Positions 17,409-26,680 of a stretch of 64,000 nt of DNA are shown one piece after another. The notes beneath the pieces were generated by a model. It did not search any database. It had not been told where the DNA came from and saw only the letters and a list, made by a program, of their open reading frames with translations. This DNA comes from Candidatus Gastranaerophilales bacterium (GTDB taxonomy: Bacteria > Cyanobacteriota > Vampirovibrionia > Gastranaerophilales > Gastranaerophilaceae), in contig CALUTO010000008.1 of the NCBI GenBank assembly GCA_944323735.1, forward strand, positions 1-64,000, given 5' to 3'. Position 1 is the stretch's first letter, and each line of letters begins with the position of its first letter. Position numbers and translations under genes: made by a program.

Positions 17409-18809
17409 TTAAAAAAAGCTTTTTAGTTCTTCGGCCTTTTCCCTTGAATCGGTCTCAAAATATATCCGCAAAAGCGGTTCAGTGCCGCTGGGACGTATGA
17501 GCACCCAGGTTCGGTTGTCATCAAGATAATATTTTACCCCGTCTTTTGTATCTCTTGACTTGACCCTGTAACCTGCAATATTTTTCAGACCGGAATATTT
17601 ATCCAGCAGAAGCTGCAGCTGTGCTTTTGTTTCCAGTTTTATATCAACTCTGTTATTTATAAATTCACATCCTGTTTCGTGTTTAAGCTCTTCTTGCAGT
17701 TCCCAGAGCGGTTTTTGTTCATAAGCAAGCATCTCGAGCACAAGCAGGTCAGCAAGTATACCGTCTTTCTCAGGGATATGTCCTTTTATGCTCAGCCCGC
17801 CGGACTCTTCTCCGCCAATTATGACATCGTTGTCTCTCATAGCCTGCCCGACCCATTTAAATCCGACCGGTGTTTCTATAACCTCCACATCATATTTTTC
17901 TGCAATAATATCAAGCATTCTGCTTGCACCGACAGTTTTTACCAATTTTCCGCTATAGTGTTTATTTTTTTTCAAGTGTTTTAAAAGCAGTGCGATAATT
18001 TCATTCGGACTCACAAATTCTGCTTTCTCATTAATCACGCCGAATCTGTCGCCGTCTCCGTCATTGCTGAAACCTATAGTGTTAGTTCTTCTTGCTATTA
18101 AATCAATAGTTTCACAAAGATACTGCGGTTTGGGCTCTGGCATGCCTCCTCCAAAATCAGGGTCATAGGACATATGAAGCGTTTCACAGTTTATTTCATT
18201 TCTTCTCAGTATCTCATCAAAATATCCGATACTTGCACTATAGAGCCCGTCGTATACTATCTGTATACCTGACTCTCTTATTTTTTCAAAATCTATTATA
18301 TTTTCTATATGTTCAAAATAATCCTCTTTGAAGGATTTTAAAGAAACAGGAAAAATTTTGTCCGGTTGAAAACTAATATTTTCTATTCTCCTGATATTAT
18401 CTACAATTTTATTTGTTATATCAGAAGTTGCCGGTCCTGCATAATCAGGAATGAATTTTATACCGAGATATTCAGGCGGATTGTGCGATGCGGTAAACAT
18501 TATGGCATTCGAATTCAGATATTTTGCACTGTAAGCAAGAACAGGCGTCGGGATAACTCCGTCTGATAATATAACCTGAAATCCGGCTTTTGACAAAATA
18601 TCAGCAGAATATTGAGCAAACTCCTTGGCTTTATTTCTGGGGTCATAACCAATAATAAACTGTTTTTTGATGCCGTCTTTTTCGAGCACATACCGGGCAA
18701 TTGCAGAGGTTACTGTTGCAACATTCTTTTCGTTAAAATCTTTTCCGACTACAGCTCTCCAACCGTCTGTACCAAATCTTATACTCCCGCTCTCGTCTGA
18801 ATTTGCCAT
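17409..18809 (-). CDS. phosphoglucomutase/phosphomannomutase family protein
   Basis: A 466-residue alpha-D-phosphohexomutase, which moves phosphate between C1 and C6 of a hexose. All four active-site loops are visible: the phosphoserine loop TASHNPPEYLG (about 104-114), the metal loop DGDGDRFG, the sugar-binding loop GGEESGGLS and the phosphate-binding loop RPSGTEPLLR near the C-terminus. The N-terminal IRFGTDGWRA is typical. Sequence does not fix the sugar (glucose, mannose or glucosamine); the EESGG loop leaves glucose or mannose most likely. An attractive TATAAT lies at 18832-18827 on the minus strand. It is divergent from pheA, 64 bases away. Confidence 0.92.
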   Translation of the reverse strand: MANSDESGSIRFGTDGWRAVVGKDFNEKNVATVTSAIARYVLEKDGIKKQFIIGYDPRNKAKEFAQYSADILSKAGFQVILSDGVIPTPVLAYSAKYLNSNAIMFTASHNPPEYLGIKFIPDYAGPATSDITNKIVDNIRRIENISFQPDKIFPVSLKSFKEDYFEHIENIIDFEKIRESGIQIVYDGLYSASIGYFDEILRRNEINCETLHMSYDPDFGGGMPEPKPQYLCETIDLIARRTNTIGFSNDGDGDRFGVINEKAEFVSPNEIIALLLKHLKKNKHYSGKLVKTVGASRMLDIIAEKYDVEVIETPVGFKWVGQAMRDNDVIIGGEESGGLSIKGHIPEKDGILADLLVLEMLAYEQKPLWELQEELKHETGCEFINNRVDIKLETKAQLQLLLDKYSGLKNIAGYRVKSRDTKDGVKYYLDDNRTWVLIRPSGTEPLLRIYFETDSREKAEELKSFF

Positions 18810-18873
18810 TTTTTCTGCCTTTTTGTATTATAGTGAATAAAATAATTTTAACAGATAAAATAAATATACACAA

Positions 18874-19725
18874 ATGACAGATACTTTGAAAAAAATTGTA
18901 TACTTAGGTCCCGATGGCTCATACTGTGAACTTGCCAAAAATGATTTTTGTCGTACTGCAGGATATGAAAATATACTGCAGGAATATTTCCCGACAGTAA
19001 AAAAAATAATAGAATGTGTAGACAAAAACCCTGACATCGCAGGAGTAATACCTATAGAAAACTCTATTGAAGGCATTGTCAGAGAAACAATGGACAATTT
19101 ACTTACAGTATCTGATGAAAATCTTAAAATCAGCGCAGAAACAATTATACCTGTTAACCACTGTCTTATTTCAAAATCATCGGATTTAACAAAAATAAAA
19201 AAAGTAATTTCCCATCCGCAGGCACTTGCACAATGCCAGAATTATCTGCAAAAAAATTTTGGCACAGCTTTGGAGCAAATCGAAAAATCTTCTACAAGTA
19301 AAGCAGCAAGTGAATTATGCAACTTGGGATCTGAATATGCAGCTATTGCAAACGCAGGCAGTGCAAAGCTATACGGATTAAATATTCTCTCCGAAAATAT
19401 AAACGACGAACCTGATAACAAAACCCGATTTATTTTTATTTCAAGAAACAAGACTGTTTCAACCGGTCATGACAAAACAAGCATTGCTTTTGCCACTAAA
19501 AATAAAGCAGGAGCACTGGTTAAAGTTTTGAATGTTTTTGACGCAATGAGCATAAATTTATTATACATTGACTCAAGACCTTCAAAAAAAAATCTGGGAG
19601 AATACGTTTTTTTCGTTGATTTTGAAGGACATCTTTGTGACGAACCCGTTCAAAGAGTTCTTGATTTAATAAAATTAAACACGAATTATGTAAAAATACT
19701 AGGCTCTTATAAAAGAATGTCTTAA
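18874..19725 (+). CDS. pheA: prephenate dehydratase
   Basis: Converts prephenate to phenylpyruvate for phenylalanine synthesis. The 283-residue protein begins with the catalytic PDT domain (YLGPDGSYCELA at residue 9; VIPIENSIEG; the conserved TRF at about 188-190 in NKTRFIFIS) and ends with an ACT domain (about 200-280, SIAFATKNKAGALVKVLNVF and a SRPSKKNLGEYVFFVD-type ligand site), so feedback by phenylalanine is expected. There is no chorismate mutase domain. The start has no Shine-Dalgarno sequence, but the homology begins right after it. It converges on lysS across a shared terminator. Confidence 0.94.
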   Translation: MTDTLKKIVYLGPDGSYCELAKNDFCRTAGYENILQEYFPTVKKIIECVDKNPDIAGVIPIENSIEGIVRETMDNLLTVSDENLKISAETIIPVNHCLISKSSDLTKIKKVISHPQALAQCQNYLQKNFGTALEQIEKSSTSKAASELCNLGSEYAAIANAGSAKLYGLNILSENINDEPDNKTRFIFISRNKTVSTGHDKTSIAFATKNKAGALVKVLNVFDAMSINLLYIDSRPSKKNLGEYVFFVDFEGHLCDEPVQRVLDLIKLNTNYVKILGSYKRMS

Positions 19726-19754
19726 AAAGTTCAAACGATATAAAACTATTTGAT

Positions 19755-19802
19755 AAAAAAGAATAAAGCCCGCATTTCCAAAACGGAGCCTTATTCTTTT
19801 TT
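19755..19802. terminator. bidirectional terminator between pheA and lysS
   Basis: Twelve-base outer stem AAAAAAGAATAA (19755-19766) / TTATTCTTTTTT (19791-19802) around an imperfect G+C-rich core. T-runs lie on both strands, so it can end both converging genes. Confidence 0.75.
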
Positions 19803-19850
19803 AATATCTTAGTTTATGTTAACTATACCGGCTTTAAACTGTAGTTCAAA

Positions 19851-21374
19851 TTATTTTTCAATTTTTCTCATTGTCGGGAATGCAATAACATCTCTTATAG
19901 AAGGAGAATCTGTTAACAACATCACCACACGGTCAATACCAATACCCAGACCGCCGGCCGGAGGCATACCGTGTTCAAGCGCACAGATAAAGTCCTCGTC
20001 TATCTCCATAGCTTCTTCATCACCGTTAACTTTAGCCAGTGCCTGTGCCTCAAATCTGGCCCTCTGGTCTATCGGATCAGTAAGTTCCGAGAATGCATTT
20101 GCTATTTCCCAGCCGTTAACTCTGGTTTCAAAGCGTTCTGTGAGTCTGTCATTATCTCTATGAACCTTAGCAAGCGGAGATATGTCTCTCGGATAATCTA
20201 TAATATGAACAGGTTGAATTAAATGCGGCTCGACTTTTTCTTCAAAAATCAAATCCAGCACCTGCCCCCAGTTATCGCAATCATCGGCATGAATACCGAT
20301 TTCAGCAGCTTTAGATTTTGCATCTTCTACTGTATAGACCTCGCCGAAGTCTATTCCGGTATATTCCTGAATTGCACCAATCATAGTTTTTCTATCCCAA
20401 GGAGGGGTCAAATCAATCTCTTTTCCCTGATAGGTTATTTTCATTGTACCCAGTACCTCCTGAGCAATCGTGCTTATGAGATTTTCGGTTAATGCCATCA
20501 TTTCGTTATAATCAACATAAGCCTGATAAAGCTCCATCATGGTAAACTCGGGATTGTGTCTTGTGTCAATTCCTTCATTTCTGAAACTTCTGTTAATTTC
20601 AAAAATTTTCTCCGACAATCCTCCGACCATCAGCCTTTTCAAATACAATTCCGGTGCTATTCTCATATACATATCCATATCCAGTGCATTGTGATGTGTA
20701 ATGAAAGGTCTTGCATTTGCACCGCCTGCCTGAGGGTGAAGCATCGGAGTTTCAACTTCAAGAAATCCCTGCGCTGTCAGATATTCCCTGATTTTTTGTA
20801 TAATCTTACTTCTCTTTTTAAAAGTCTCACGAACATCCTCATTAACAATAAGGTCAACGTATCTCTGGCGGTATTTGTTTTCAACGTCAGAAAAAGAGCT
20901 GAAATTCTCAAGCTGCTCTCTTACTTCTTTGCTTATCTGTTTATTTGGCAATGGGAGAAGAGACTTTGACAAAAGTTTCAGATATGAAGCTTTGATTGAA
21001 AGCTCGCCTCTGGGCGTTCTTCTGATAGTTCCGCTAAACCCGGCAATATCACCGATATCAAGAAGTTTTAACAATTTCATCTGTTCTTCCGAAAGATTTT
21101 CTTTATGACAGAATATCTGAATTTTTCCGGTATCATCCATCAAATCAATAAACATTCCGGAATTTCTCATCGCCATAATACGACCCGCAACTGAATAAGC
21201 ATCCTGAGTTTCTTCTCCGGCCTGTAAATTTTCATATTTATCCTGAAGAAATTTTGCAGAAGCATTTTTGTCAAAAGAGTAGGGATATGGATTTATTCCT
21301 CTGTCTGCAAGTTCGGTAAGTTTTTGTATTCTGGTATTTCGGATTGCATTTTGGGTATGATTTTGCTCTTGCAT
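19851..21374 (-). CDS. lysS: lysyl-tRNA synthetase, class II
   Basis: Charges tRNA-Lys. The 507-residue protein has an N-terminal OB-fold anticodon domain (about 60-150) and a class II catalytic core: motif 2 region FRNEGIDTRHNPEFT and motif 3 GLGIGIDRVVMLL near the C-terminus. SVAGRIMAMRNSGM in the OB-fold is typical of bacterial LysS. Length is normal. The ATG at 21374 has GAGGA upstream on the minus strand. It is divergent from the leaderless rsgA gene; the 102 to 111 bases between them hold the promoters. Confidence 0.97.
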   Translation of the reverse strand: MQEQNHTQNAIRNTRIQKLTELADRGINPYPYSFDKNASAKFLQDKYENLQAGEETQDAYSVAGRIMAMRNSGMFIDLMDDTGKIQIFCHKENLSEEQMKLLKLLDIGDIAGFSGTIRRTPRGELSIKASYLKLLSKSLLPLPNKQISKEVREQLENFSSFSDVENKYRQRYVDLIVNEDVRETFKKRSKIIQKIREYLTAQGFLEVETPMLHPQAGGANARPFITHHNALDMDMYMRIAPELYLKRLMVGGLSEKIFEINRSFRNEGIDTRHNPEFTMMELYQAYVDYNEMMALTENLISTIAQEVLGTMKITYQGKEIDLTPPWDRKTMIGAIQEYTGIDFGEVYTVEDAKSKAAEIGIHADDCDNWGQVLDLIFEEKVEPHLIQPVHIIDYPRDISPLAKVHRDNDRLTERFETRVNGWEIANAFSELTDPIDQRARFEAQALAKVNGDEEAMEIDEDFICALEHGMPPAGGLGIGIDRVVMLLTDSPSIRDVIAFPTMRKIEK

Positions 21375-21448
21375 ATTTTTTCCTCGTATTTTATTTCACA
21401 TAATTTTTCATGACTCTACTGACTTTATTTTAGCAAAAATATGAAAAA

Positions 21449-21477
21449 TTTACATTGAATATTGTATAAGCTATAAT
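21449..21477 (+). promoter_or_regulatory. promoter giving a leaderless rsgA transcript
   Basis: TTTACA (21449-21454), 17-base spacer, TATAAT (21472-21477): 5/6 and 6/6. Transcription should start at about 21484-21486, on the rsgA ATG itself. Confidence 0.65.
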
Positions 21478-21485
21478 TGAATGTG

Positions 21486-22508
21486 ATGAACGGGCAAATT
21501 ATTAAAATACATTCGGATTTTTATTACACAAATACGGATAACGGCGTGTTTGAATGTAAAATAAGAGAAATTCTGAAAAAACAGAAAGAACAGATTTTTG
21601 TAGGAGATTATGTCAAACTGACCGGGGAAAATTTTGATTCAAAACAGGCTTTTATTCAGGAAATTCTTCCCCGTAAAAATTTTATAACAAAACCCAAAGT
21701 TGCCAATATTGATAAAGTTGTTATTGTATCCTCAATTAAACAGCCCGAACTTGATTTCGAACAGTTAAACAGATATTTATGTTTTTGTGAATACTACAAA
21801 CTAAAACCTGTTTTATGTTTCAACAAAAATGATTTATGCGATAACGAAGACATCGTTACAAAAATTTATAATATCTATGAAAATGCCGGATATGAAATCG
21901 TTTTTACTTCCGCATTAAATAAAAACGGACTTTGCGAGCTGGAAAATATTCTGACCGGCTGCACAACTGTTCTTTGCGGAGCATCAGGCGTCGGCAAATC
22001 ATCTATCGCCAATGCCCTGAACTCCAGTCTCAACATAAAAACAAAGCCAATAAGCGAAAAAACAGGAAGAGGAACTCATACCACCAGACACTGTGAAATT
22101 ATTGAACTTGAATTTGAGGATAAAAGAACTGCAAGACTCGTTGATACACCGGGTTTCAGTCATTTAAAATTTGACTTTTTGCTTCCTGCGGAAATCGGAA
22201 ATCTTTTTCCTGAAATTAACAGCTTAAAAAACAGCTGCAAATTCAAAGATTGTCTGCATGAAAAAGAAAAAGGCTGCAATGTTCTTGTGCACATAGAGTC
22301 TATTGATAAATCGAGATACGAAAGCTACCTAAAATTCGTAAACGAAGCAAAAGAGTACAAAACAAAAGTTACATATTCCGGTAAAAAAACAGAAAGCAGC
22401 TCAAAAATAGTACACAATAAAAAATTAACCAAAATAAGCAGTAAAAAACGTGTCACCTCAAGAAAAAAAGAAAATCAAGACACGCACAAAGGGGAATATA
22501 ATGAATGA
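21486..22508 (+). CDS. rsgA: ribosome small-subunit GTPase RsgA
   Basis: Circularly permuted GTPase that helps mature the 30S subunit. An N-terminal OB-fold is followed by the GTPase with G4 FNKND before G1 GASGVGKS (about 163-170) and G3 DTPGF, and then the zinc-finger region (CKFKDCLHEKEKGC, with the Cys-x-Cys-His-Cys type set). A Lys/Ser-rich tail of about 45 residues follows and looks like an rRNA-binding extension. ATG at 21486 is chosen because the promoter -10 box ends at 21477; there is no Shine-Dalgarno site, so the message appears leaderless. Its stop overlaps ispA by eight bases. Confidence 0.94.
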   Translation: MNGQIIKIHSDFYYTNTDNGVFECKIREILKKQKEQIFVGDYVKLTGENFDSKQAFIQEILPRKNFITKPKVANIDKVVIVSSIKQPELDFEQLNRYLCFCEYYKLKPVLCFNKNDLCDNEDIVTKIYNIYENAGYEIVFTSALNKNGLCELENILTGCTTVLCGASGVGKSSIANALNSSLNIKTKPISEKTGRGTHTTRHCEIIELEFEDKRTARLVDTPGFSHLKFDFLLPAEIGNLFPEINSLKNSCKFKDCLHEKEKGCNVLVHIESIDKSRYESYLKFVNEAKEYKTKVTYSGKKTESSSKIVHNKKLTKISSKKRVTSRKKENQDTHKGEYNE

Positions 22509-23382
22509 TTCGCTAAAATCAAAAATAAATGAATACAAAGATGCAGTAAACAAAAAACTGGATGAATACCTGAAAGTTCAATATCCGGAAGAAATCTGGG
22601 ACTCAATGAGGTATTCCGTTCTCTCGGGAGGAAAAAGAATTCGTCCGCTGCTGGTTCTGGAGACCTGTAATGCTCTGTCGGGAGATTACCTGAAAGCAAT
22701 TCCTGTTGCATGCGCAATAGAAATGCTGCATTCCCAGAGCCTTATCCATGACGATTTACCCTGCATGGACAATGATGACTACCGGCGAGGAAAACTCACA
22801 AATCACAAGGTTTTTGGTGAATCTACCGCAGTTCTGGCCGGAGACGCACTGCTTTCGTTTGCACCGCAGATTATTTTGCAGCACACAAAATGTGAGGATT
22901 CGATAAAATTAAAACTTCTTGAAGAATTTTTTATAAGCGCAGGTGCTGAAAAACTAATCGCCGGACAGGTTGTGGATATAGCATCGGAAGGAAAACAAAT
23001 AGACAAAAATACTCTTGACTTTATTCACAAAAACAAAACCGGAGCTCTGTTCTGTCTGTCAGTACGTTCAGGAGCAATGATTGCAGGAGCTGACGGAAAA
23101 ACTCTTGAAAATCTGACCGAATTCGCAAAAAAAATCGGACTTGCCTTCCAGATCTCAGATGACATTCTGGATGAAACCGCTACGCTTGAAACTCTCGGTA
23201 AAACTCCCCACAAAGACAAACAGGCAGGCAAAGTAACATACCTGAGCTTTTACGGAATGGAAGAAGCAAAAAAACGTTTGGATTTTCTTTGCAGCAGTGC
23301 TTGTGATATACTTGAGAAGAACAAAATAAATTCGGATATTTTACGAGAGATTACACTGAGTATCAATGAAAGGGTCAAGTAA
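22501..23382 (+). CDS. ispA: polyprenyl (farnesyl/geranylgeranyl) diphosphate synthase
   Basis: Builds short isoprenoid diphosphates from IPP and DMAPP, feeding undecaprenyl-phosphate and quinone synthesis. Both aspartate-rich motifs are present: DDLPCMDNDD (about 84-93) with RRGK after it, and the second motif FQISDDILD (about 216-224). The residues before the first motif (HSQSLIHDD) suit a short-chain FPP/GPP synthase of about 290-300 residues. ATG at 22501 is chosen for its GGGG element eight bases upstream; the frame is open further back inside rsgA. It overlaps rsgA by eight bases and the next gene by one, so the three are translationally coupled. Confidence 0.93.
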   Translation: MNDSLKSKINEYKDAVNKKLDEYLKVQYPEEIWDSMRYSVLSGGKRIRPLLVLETCNALSGDYLKAIPVACAIEMLHSQSLIHDDLPCMDNDDYRRGKLTNHKVFGESTAVLAGDALLSFAPQIILQHTKCEDSIKLKLLEEFFISAGAEKLIAGQVVDIASEGKQIDKNTLDFIHKNKTGALFCLSVRSGAMIAGADGKTLENLTEFAKKIGLAFQISDDILDETATLETLGKTPHKDKQAGKVTYLSFYGMEEAKKRLDFLCSSACDILEKNKINSDILREITLSINERVK

Positions 23383-23834
23383 TGTATGAAATTAATACAG
23401 GCTCTGAGGTTTTAATAAACGGAATAATTGCCGCATGTGTAGCACAGATATTAAAAGTAATATTTTTCTATATAAAAAACAGAAAGATAAATTTTAAAAT
23501 CTTTACAACAACAGGAGGAATGCCCAGTTCCCACAGCGCAGGCGTAATCGGAATTGCGACAACAGTCGGTCTGGTTGACGGTTTTAATTCCGTTACTTTT
23601 GCTATAGCATTCGGATACTCAATGGTAGTCATGTATGATGCAGCAGGTGTAAGACGCTCTGCCGGAAAAATTGCCGCATCTTTAAACAGGGTAATGGAAG
23701 ATTTCTATGCACACCGCCCGTCTGCAGCAGGTGAAAAACTAAAAGAGCTTCTCGGACATACGCCTTTTGAAGTTTTTGTCGGTGCTATTTTAGGTGCAGC
23801 CATAGCTTGTTTTCTACATTTTTATGTTTTGTAA
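23382..23834 (+). CDS. divergent PAP2 family (DUF212, YuiD-like) membrane protein
   Basis: A 150-residue protein of the acid phosphatase/haloperoxidase-related DUF212 family. The signature GGMPSSHSAGV (about 46-56) resembles the PAP2 phosphatase SxxxH motif. AAGVRRSAGK and the RPSAAGEKLKELLGHTP stretch near the end are typical. Membrane helices lie at about 10-28, 55-75 and 130-150. PAP2 enzymes act on lipid phosphates, so a place next to ispA suggests polyprenyl-phosphate recycling, but this family's activity is not established. Its ATG overlaps the ispA stop (TAATG). Confidence 0.88.
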   Translation: MYEINTGSEVLINGIIAACVAQILKVIFFYIKNRKINFKIFTTTGGMPSSHSAGVIGIATTVGLVDGFNSVTFAIAFGYSMVVMYDAAGVRRSAGKIAASLNRVMEDFYAHRPSAAGEKLKELLGHTPFEVFVGAILGAAIACFLHFYVL

Positions 23835-23923
23835 TTCATTTTGTCGTGCAAATTAAAAAATATAAATCAGAATTCTAAAAACAAATCTCTTTACCGGATA
23901 ATTATCATCGGAATTATTTAATT

Positions 23924-25594
23924 ATGGTCAACAAATTTAATTTTTTGGACAACTTTACTGATGCAGCTATTGTAATTGACGATACAGGAAAAATTTTGTT
24001 CAAAAATTATATGTTTTTAAAATCTTTCGGAAACATAAAAAATCTGGAACGTTTTTCTTATTATTTCAGCTTTGATATCTGTCTGCTTGATACAGATAAT
24101 ATACAAAAAGCAAATCCTATTTATTTCGCAGTTTCGTCAGATGAAAATTTTTTTGCATCCTGTGTCTATCAGAAAACAAAAGACATGTTTCAATACTTTG
24201 AAATTTCTTCATTTTTTTATGAAAACAGTAAAGTTATCCTTTTTCACGATGTAACCGTTGCAAAAAACTATACTGAACTAAAAAACAGTTTCGAAAAACT
24301 TAACAAAGATTACAAAGTTCTCGCCGATGAAAATAAAGATTTTGCAAATTTTCAGCAAAAAGCCCAGAATCAAGCTATAAAAATGGCACTTATGCACAGA
24401 GTATCAAATGTCATCAGAGAATCTATAAATATAAACAAAATTATCAGTTCAGCTCTGAAGGAATTATACAATCTTTTTGCGGCAATAAAAGTCTACTATA
24501 CAAAAATAGAAGATAACAAATACATTATTGAACATGTATATCCGTCAAAATATAAAAACTGCATAGAAACAGTAATCGAGCTGGAACCTGAAGCACTAAG
24601 GGATATTCTTTCCAAAAATATAAGAATAAATCACTGCCTTAAAGAATATCTTAACAGCAAAAATACATATCCTGCACCGGTAACGAGGATTATAGTACCT
24701 GTTTACAGAATGAATGAAACACTGGGTCTTCTTATAATTTATACAGCACAAAAAAATACGGCGGAACTGCAAAACGATGTGCTGCAATCAATTGCAACAC
24801 AGCTTGCAACAGCAATTGTACAGGCATCTTTATTCGAACAAATTACCGCAAAAAATGAAGAGCTTCAAACTACGCTTACAGAACTGAAGGAAACACAAAT
24901 TCAGCTTATAAATTCAGAAAAAATGGCGTCTCTGGGGCAGCTTGTAGCAGGTGTTGCACATGAAATAAATACACCTCTAGGCTCAATAAATTCAAACAAC
25001 GGTATCCTGAACAAACTAATAAAAAGAATGCCTGCTGATAAAAATCTTGAAACTATGTTAAAAATCAATGAAATAGACAAAGAGGCAATAAAACGGATAA
25101 GCCAGATAGTACAGAGTTTGAAAAAATTTGTACGCCTTGACGAGTCCGAGCTGCAATTTGCTGATATAAACAGAGAGATTGATCTGACCCTCGAAATAAT
25201 AAAACATGAAACAAAAAATAAAATAAAAATAATAAAAAACTATTCTGAATTACCTCAGATAAAATGCTATCCGAACATTTTAAATCAGGTTTTTATGAAT
25301 TTACTCGTGAATGCCTGCCAGAGTATTGAAACAGACGGAGAAATAAATATAACAACAGAATTTTCAGACGGATTTTTAACGGTAAAAATAAAAGACAACG
25401 GCACAGGTATAGACGAGTCAATAAAAGATAAAATTTTTACTGCCGGTACAACAACAAAAAAAATAGGAATAGGCACAGGTCTCGGACTTGCAATTTCGCA
25501 AAAAATCATCCAGAAACACAATGGAACAATCTCTTTTACATCTGAAAAAGGCAAAGGAACAGAGTTTATTTTAAAAATCCCTCAAATGCAGTAA
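23924..25594 (+). CDS. orphan soluble sensor histidine kinase (PAS-GAF-HisKA-HATPase)
   Basis: A 556-residue kinase without membrane segments. The order is a PAS-like region (about 8-110), a coiled coil (115-150), a GAF domain (about 160-300), a second coiled coil, the dimerisation/H-box GVAHEINTPLGSI (His about 345), N-box NQVFMNLLVNACQSI, G1 DNGTGIDESIKDKIF and G2 GTGLGLAIS. The H-box type, with N after HE, is that of the HisKA-3/NtrB-like group common with GAF inputs. No response regulator gene is nearby, so its partner is unknown. The ligand of the PAS and GAF parts cannot be read from sequence. The start has no clear Shine-Dalgarno site. Confidence 0.93.
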   Translation: MVNKFNFLDNFTDAAIVIDDTGKILFKNYMFLKSFGNIKNLERFSYYFSFDICLLDTDNIQKANPIYFAVSSDENFFASCVYQKTKDMFQYFEISSFFYENSKVILFHDVTVAKNYTELKNSFEKLNKDYKVLADENKDFANFQQKAQNQAIKMALMHRVSNVIRESININKIISSALKELYNLFAAIKVYYTKIEDNKYIIEHVYPSKYKNCIETVIELEPEALRDILSKNIRINHCLKEYLNSKNTYPAPVTRIIVPVYRMNETLGLLIIYTAQKNTAELQNDVLQSIATQLATAIVQASLFEQITAKNEELQTTLTELKETQIQLINSEKMASLGQLVAGVAHEINTPLGSINSNNGILNKLIKRMPADKNLETMLKINEIDKEAIKRISQIVQSLKKFVRLDESELQFADINREIDLTLEIIKHETKNKIKIIKNYSELPQIKCYPNILNQVFMNLLVNACQSIETDGEINITTEFSDGFLTVKIKDNGTGIDESIKDKIFTAGTTTKKIGIGTGLGLAISQKIIQKHNGTISFTSEKGKGTEFILKIPQMQ

Positions 25595-25617
25595 TAAAAA
25601 TATGATATATTATTATT

Positions 25618-26634
25618 ATGGCTAAGATAAGAACTCTCGCATTCAATGATATTCACAAAGTAAAAAAGATGATATCCATGCTTCCGGCTGCAGAAAGTGA
25701 AAATTTCTATTTCGGTCTTGGTGAAGCATATATCCCGTTTCCTTTCAATTTTTTACACGGACTGCTCCCTTTAAAATTTAAATTCTGCAATGAATCTTAT
25801 GTAGCCACAGATAAAGGCGAAATCAACGGGATGATATCACTTAATGCGATACCCGGAAATCATTGCAGCTGGAGAATAAACAAACTTATCCTGAAAGAAA
25901 ATGCCTATGATACAGGCAGACAGCTTGTTGACTACGTTGTGGCAAGATACGGTGCAGCAGGCGCAAATACTTTCATTGTACGGGTAGACGAAAATCAGGA
26001 AGAAATTATCGAACTATTTTCAAAAGGCTGCGGTTTCAGGGTCTGTTCATCCGAACAGCTGTGGAAAATGAAAGAAATAAATCTCCGGCAGCCGTTTTTT
26101 GATAAAGGATTTTTCCGTCCGTTCAAAAAAGCTGATGCGAAAGAGGTCACTGCACTCTATAATGAACTAATTCTCCCGTATTTCAGATACTCACTGGAAA
26201 AAAAGAAGCAGGAGTTTTATGATGTACTTTTTTCAGGATTAAGCAAAAATACTTATTTTAAATATGTTCTCGAGGACAACAGCAAAAACCCCATAAAAGG
26301 GTATTTCTCAATTCAAACGGATGATAACAAAAACTTTATACTTGATATAAATCTTATACAGCCGTATATTGAGCATTACCCTGATATTATAAATTTTTGC
26401 ATCGGACAAATTCTCATTCGCAAAAAAGATTTTAATCTCTACATTCTCAACAAAAAATATCAGAGTACTTCCTCAAAAACAGAAGAATATTTAAACACAA
26501 ACGGGTTTGAATGTATCAATCACAGAATAGTTATGGTAAAAGATTTTTATAAACGTATTCAGGAGCCTGAAAGATTTGCAAAACCGGCTATTGTATTTAA
26601 TGACATAGGAAGGAAACCTGCATTTAAAATTTAA
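25618..26634 (+). CDS. GNAT-family N-acetyltransferase-like protein, 338 aa
   Basis: The N-terminal half (about 1-160) follows the GNAT plan: a start of the form KIRTLAFNDIHKVKKM, a central strand (GEINGMISLNAI), and a pyrophosphate-loop-like region (LILKENAYDTGRQLVDYVVARYG) before a final strand with FSKGCGFRVCSS. The second half looks like a degenerate repeat of the fold, again beginning FRPFKKADAKEVTALYNEL, so the protein is probably a tandem GNAT. The substrate is unknown; the second copy lacks a clear acetyl-CoA loop. It starts 24 bases after the kinase gene, with no Shine-Dalgarno site. Confidence 0.7.
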   Translation: MAKIRTLAFNDIHKVKKMISMLPAAESENFYFGLGEAYIPFPFNFLHGLLPLKFKFCNESYVATDKGEINGMISLNAIPGNHCSWRINKLILKENAYDTGRQLVDYVVARYGAAGANTFIVRVDENQEEIIELFSKGCGFRVCSSEQLWKMKEINLRQPFFDKGFFRPFKKADAKEVTALYNELILPYFRYSLEKKKQEFYDVLFSGLSKNTYFKYVLEDNSKNPIKGYFSIQTDDNKNFILDINLIQPYIEHYPDIINFCIGQILIRKKDFNLYILNKKYQSTSSKTEEYLNTNGFECINHRIVMVKDFYKRIQEPERFAKPAIVFNDIGRKPAFKI

Positions 26635-26680
26635 TAAATTTTTCCAAACTGATTTTGTATCAATCTTTTTGCTGCACCGG

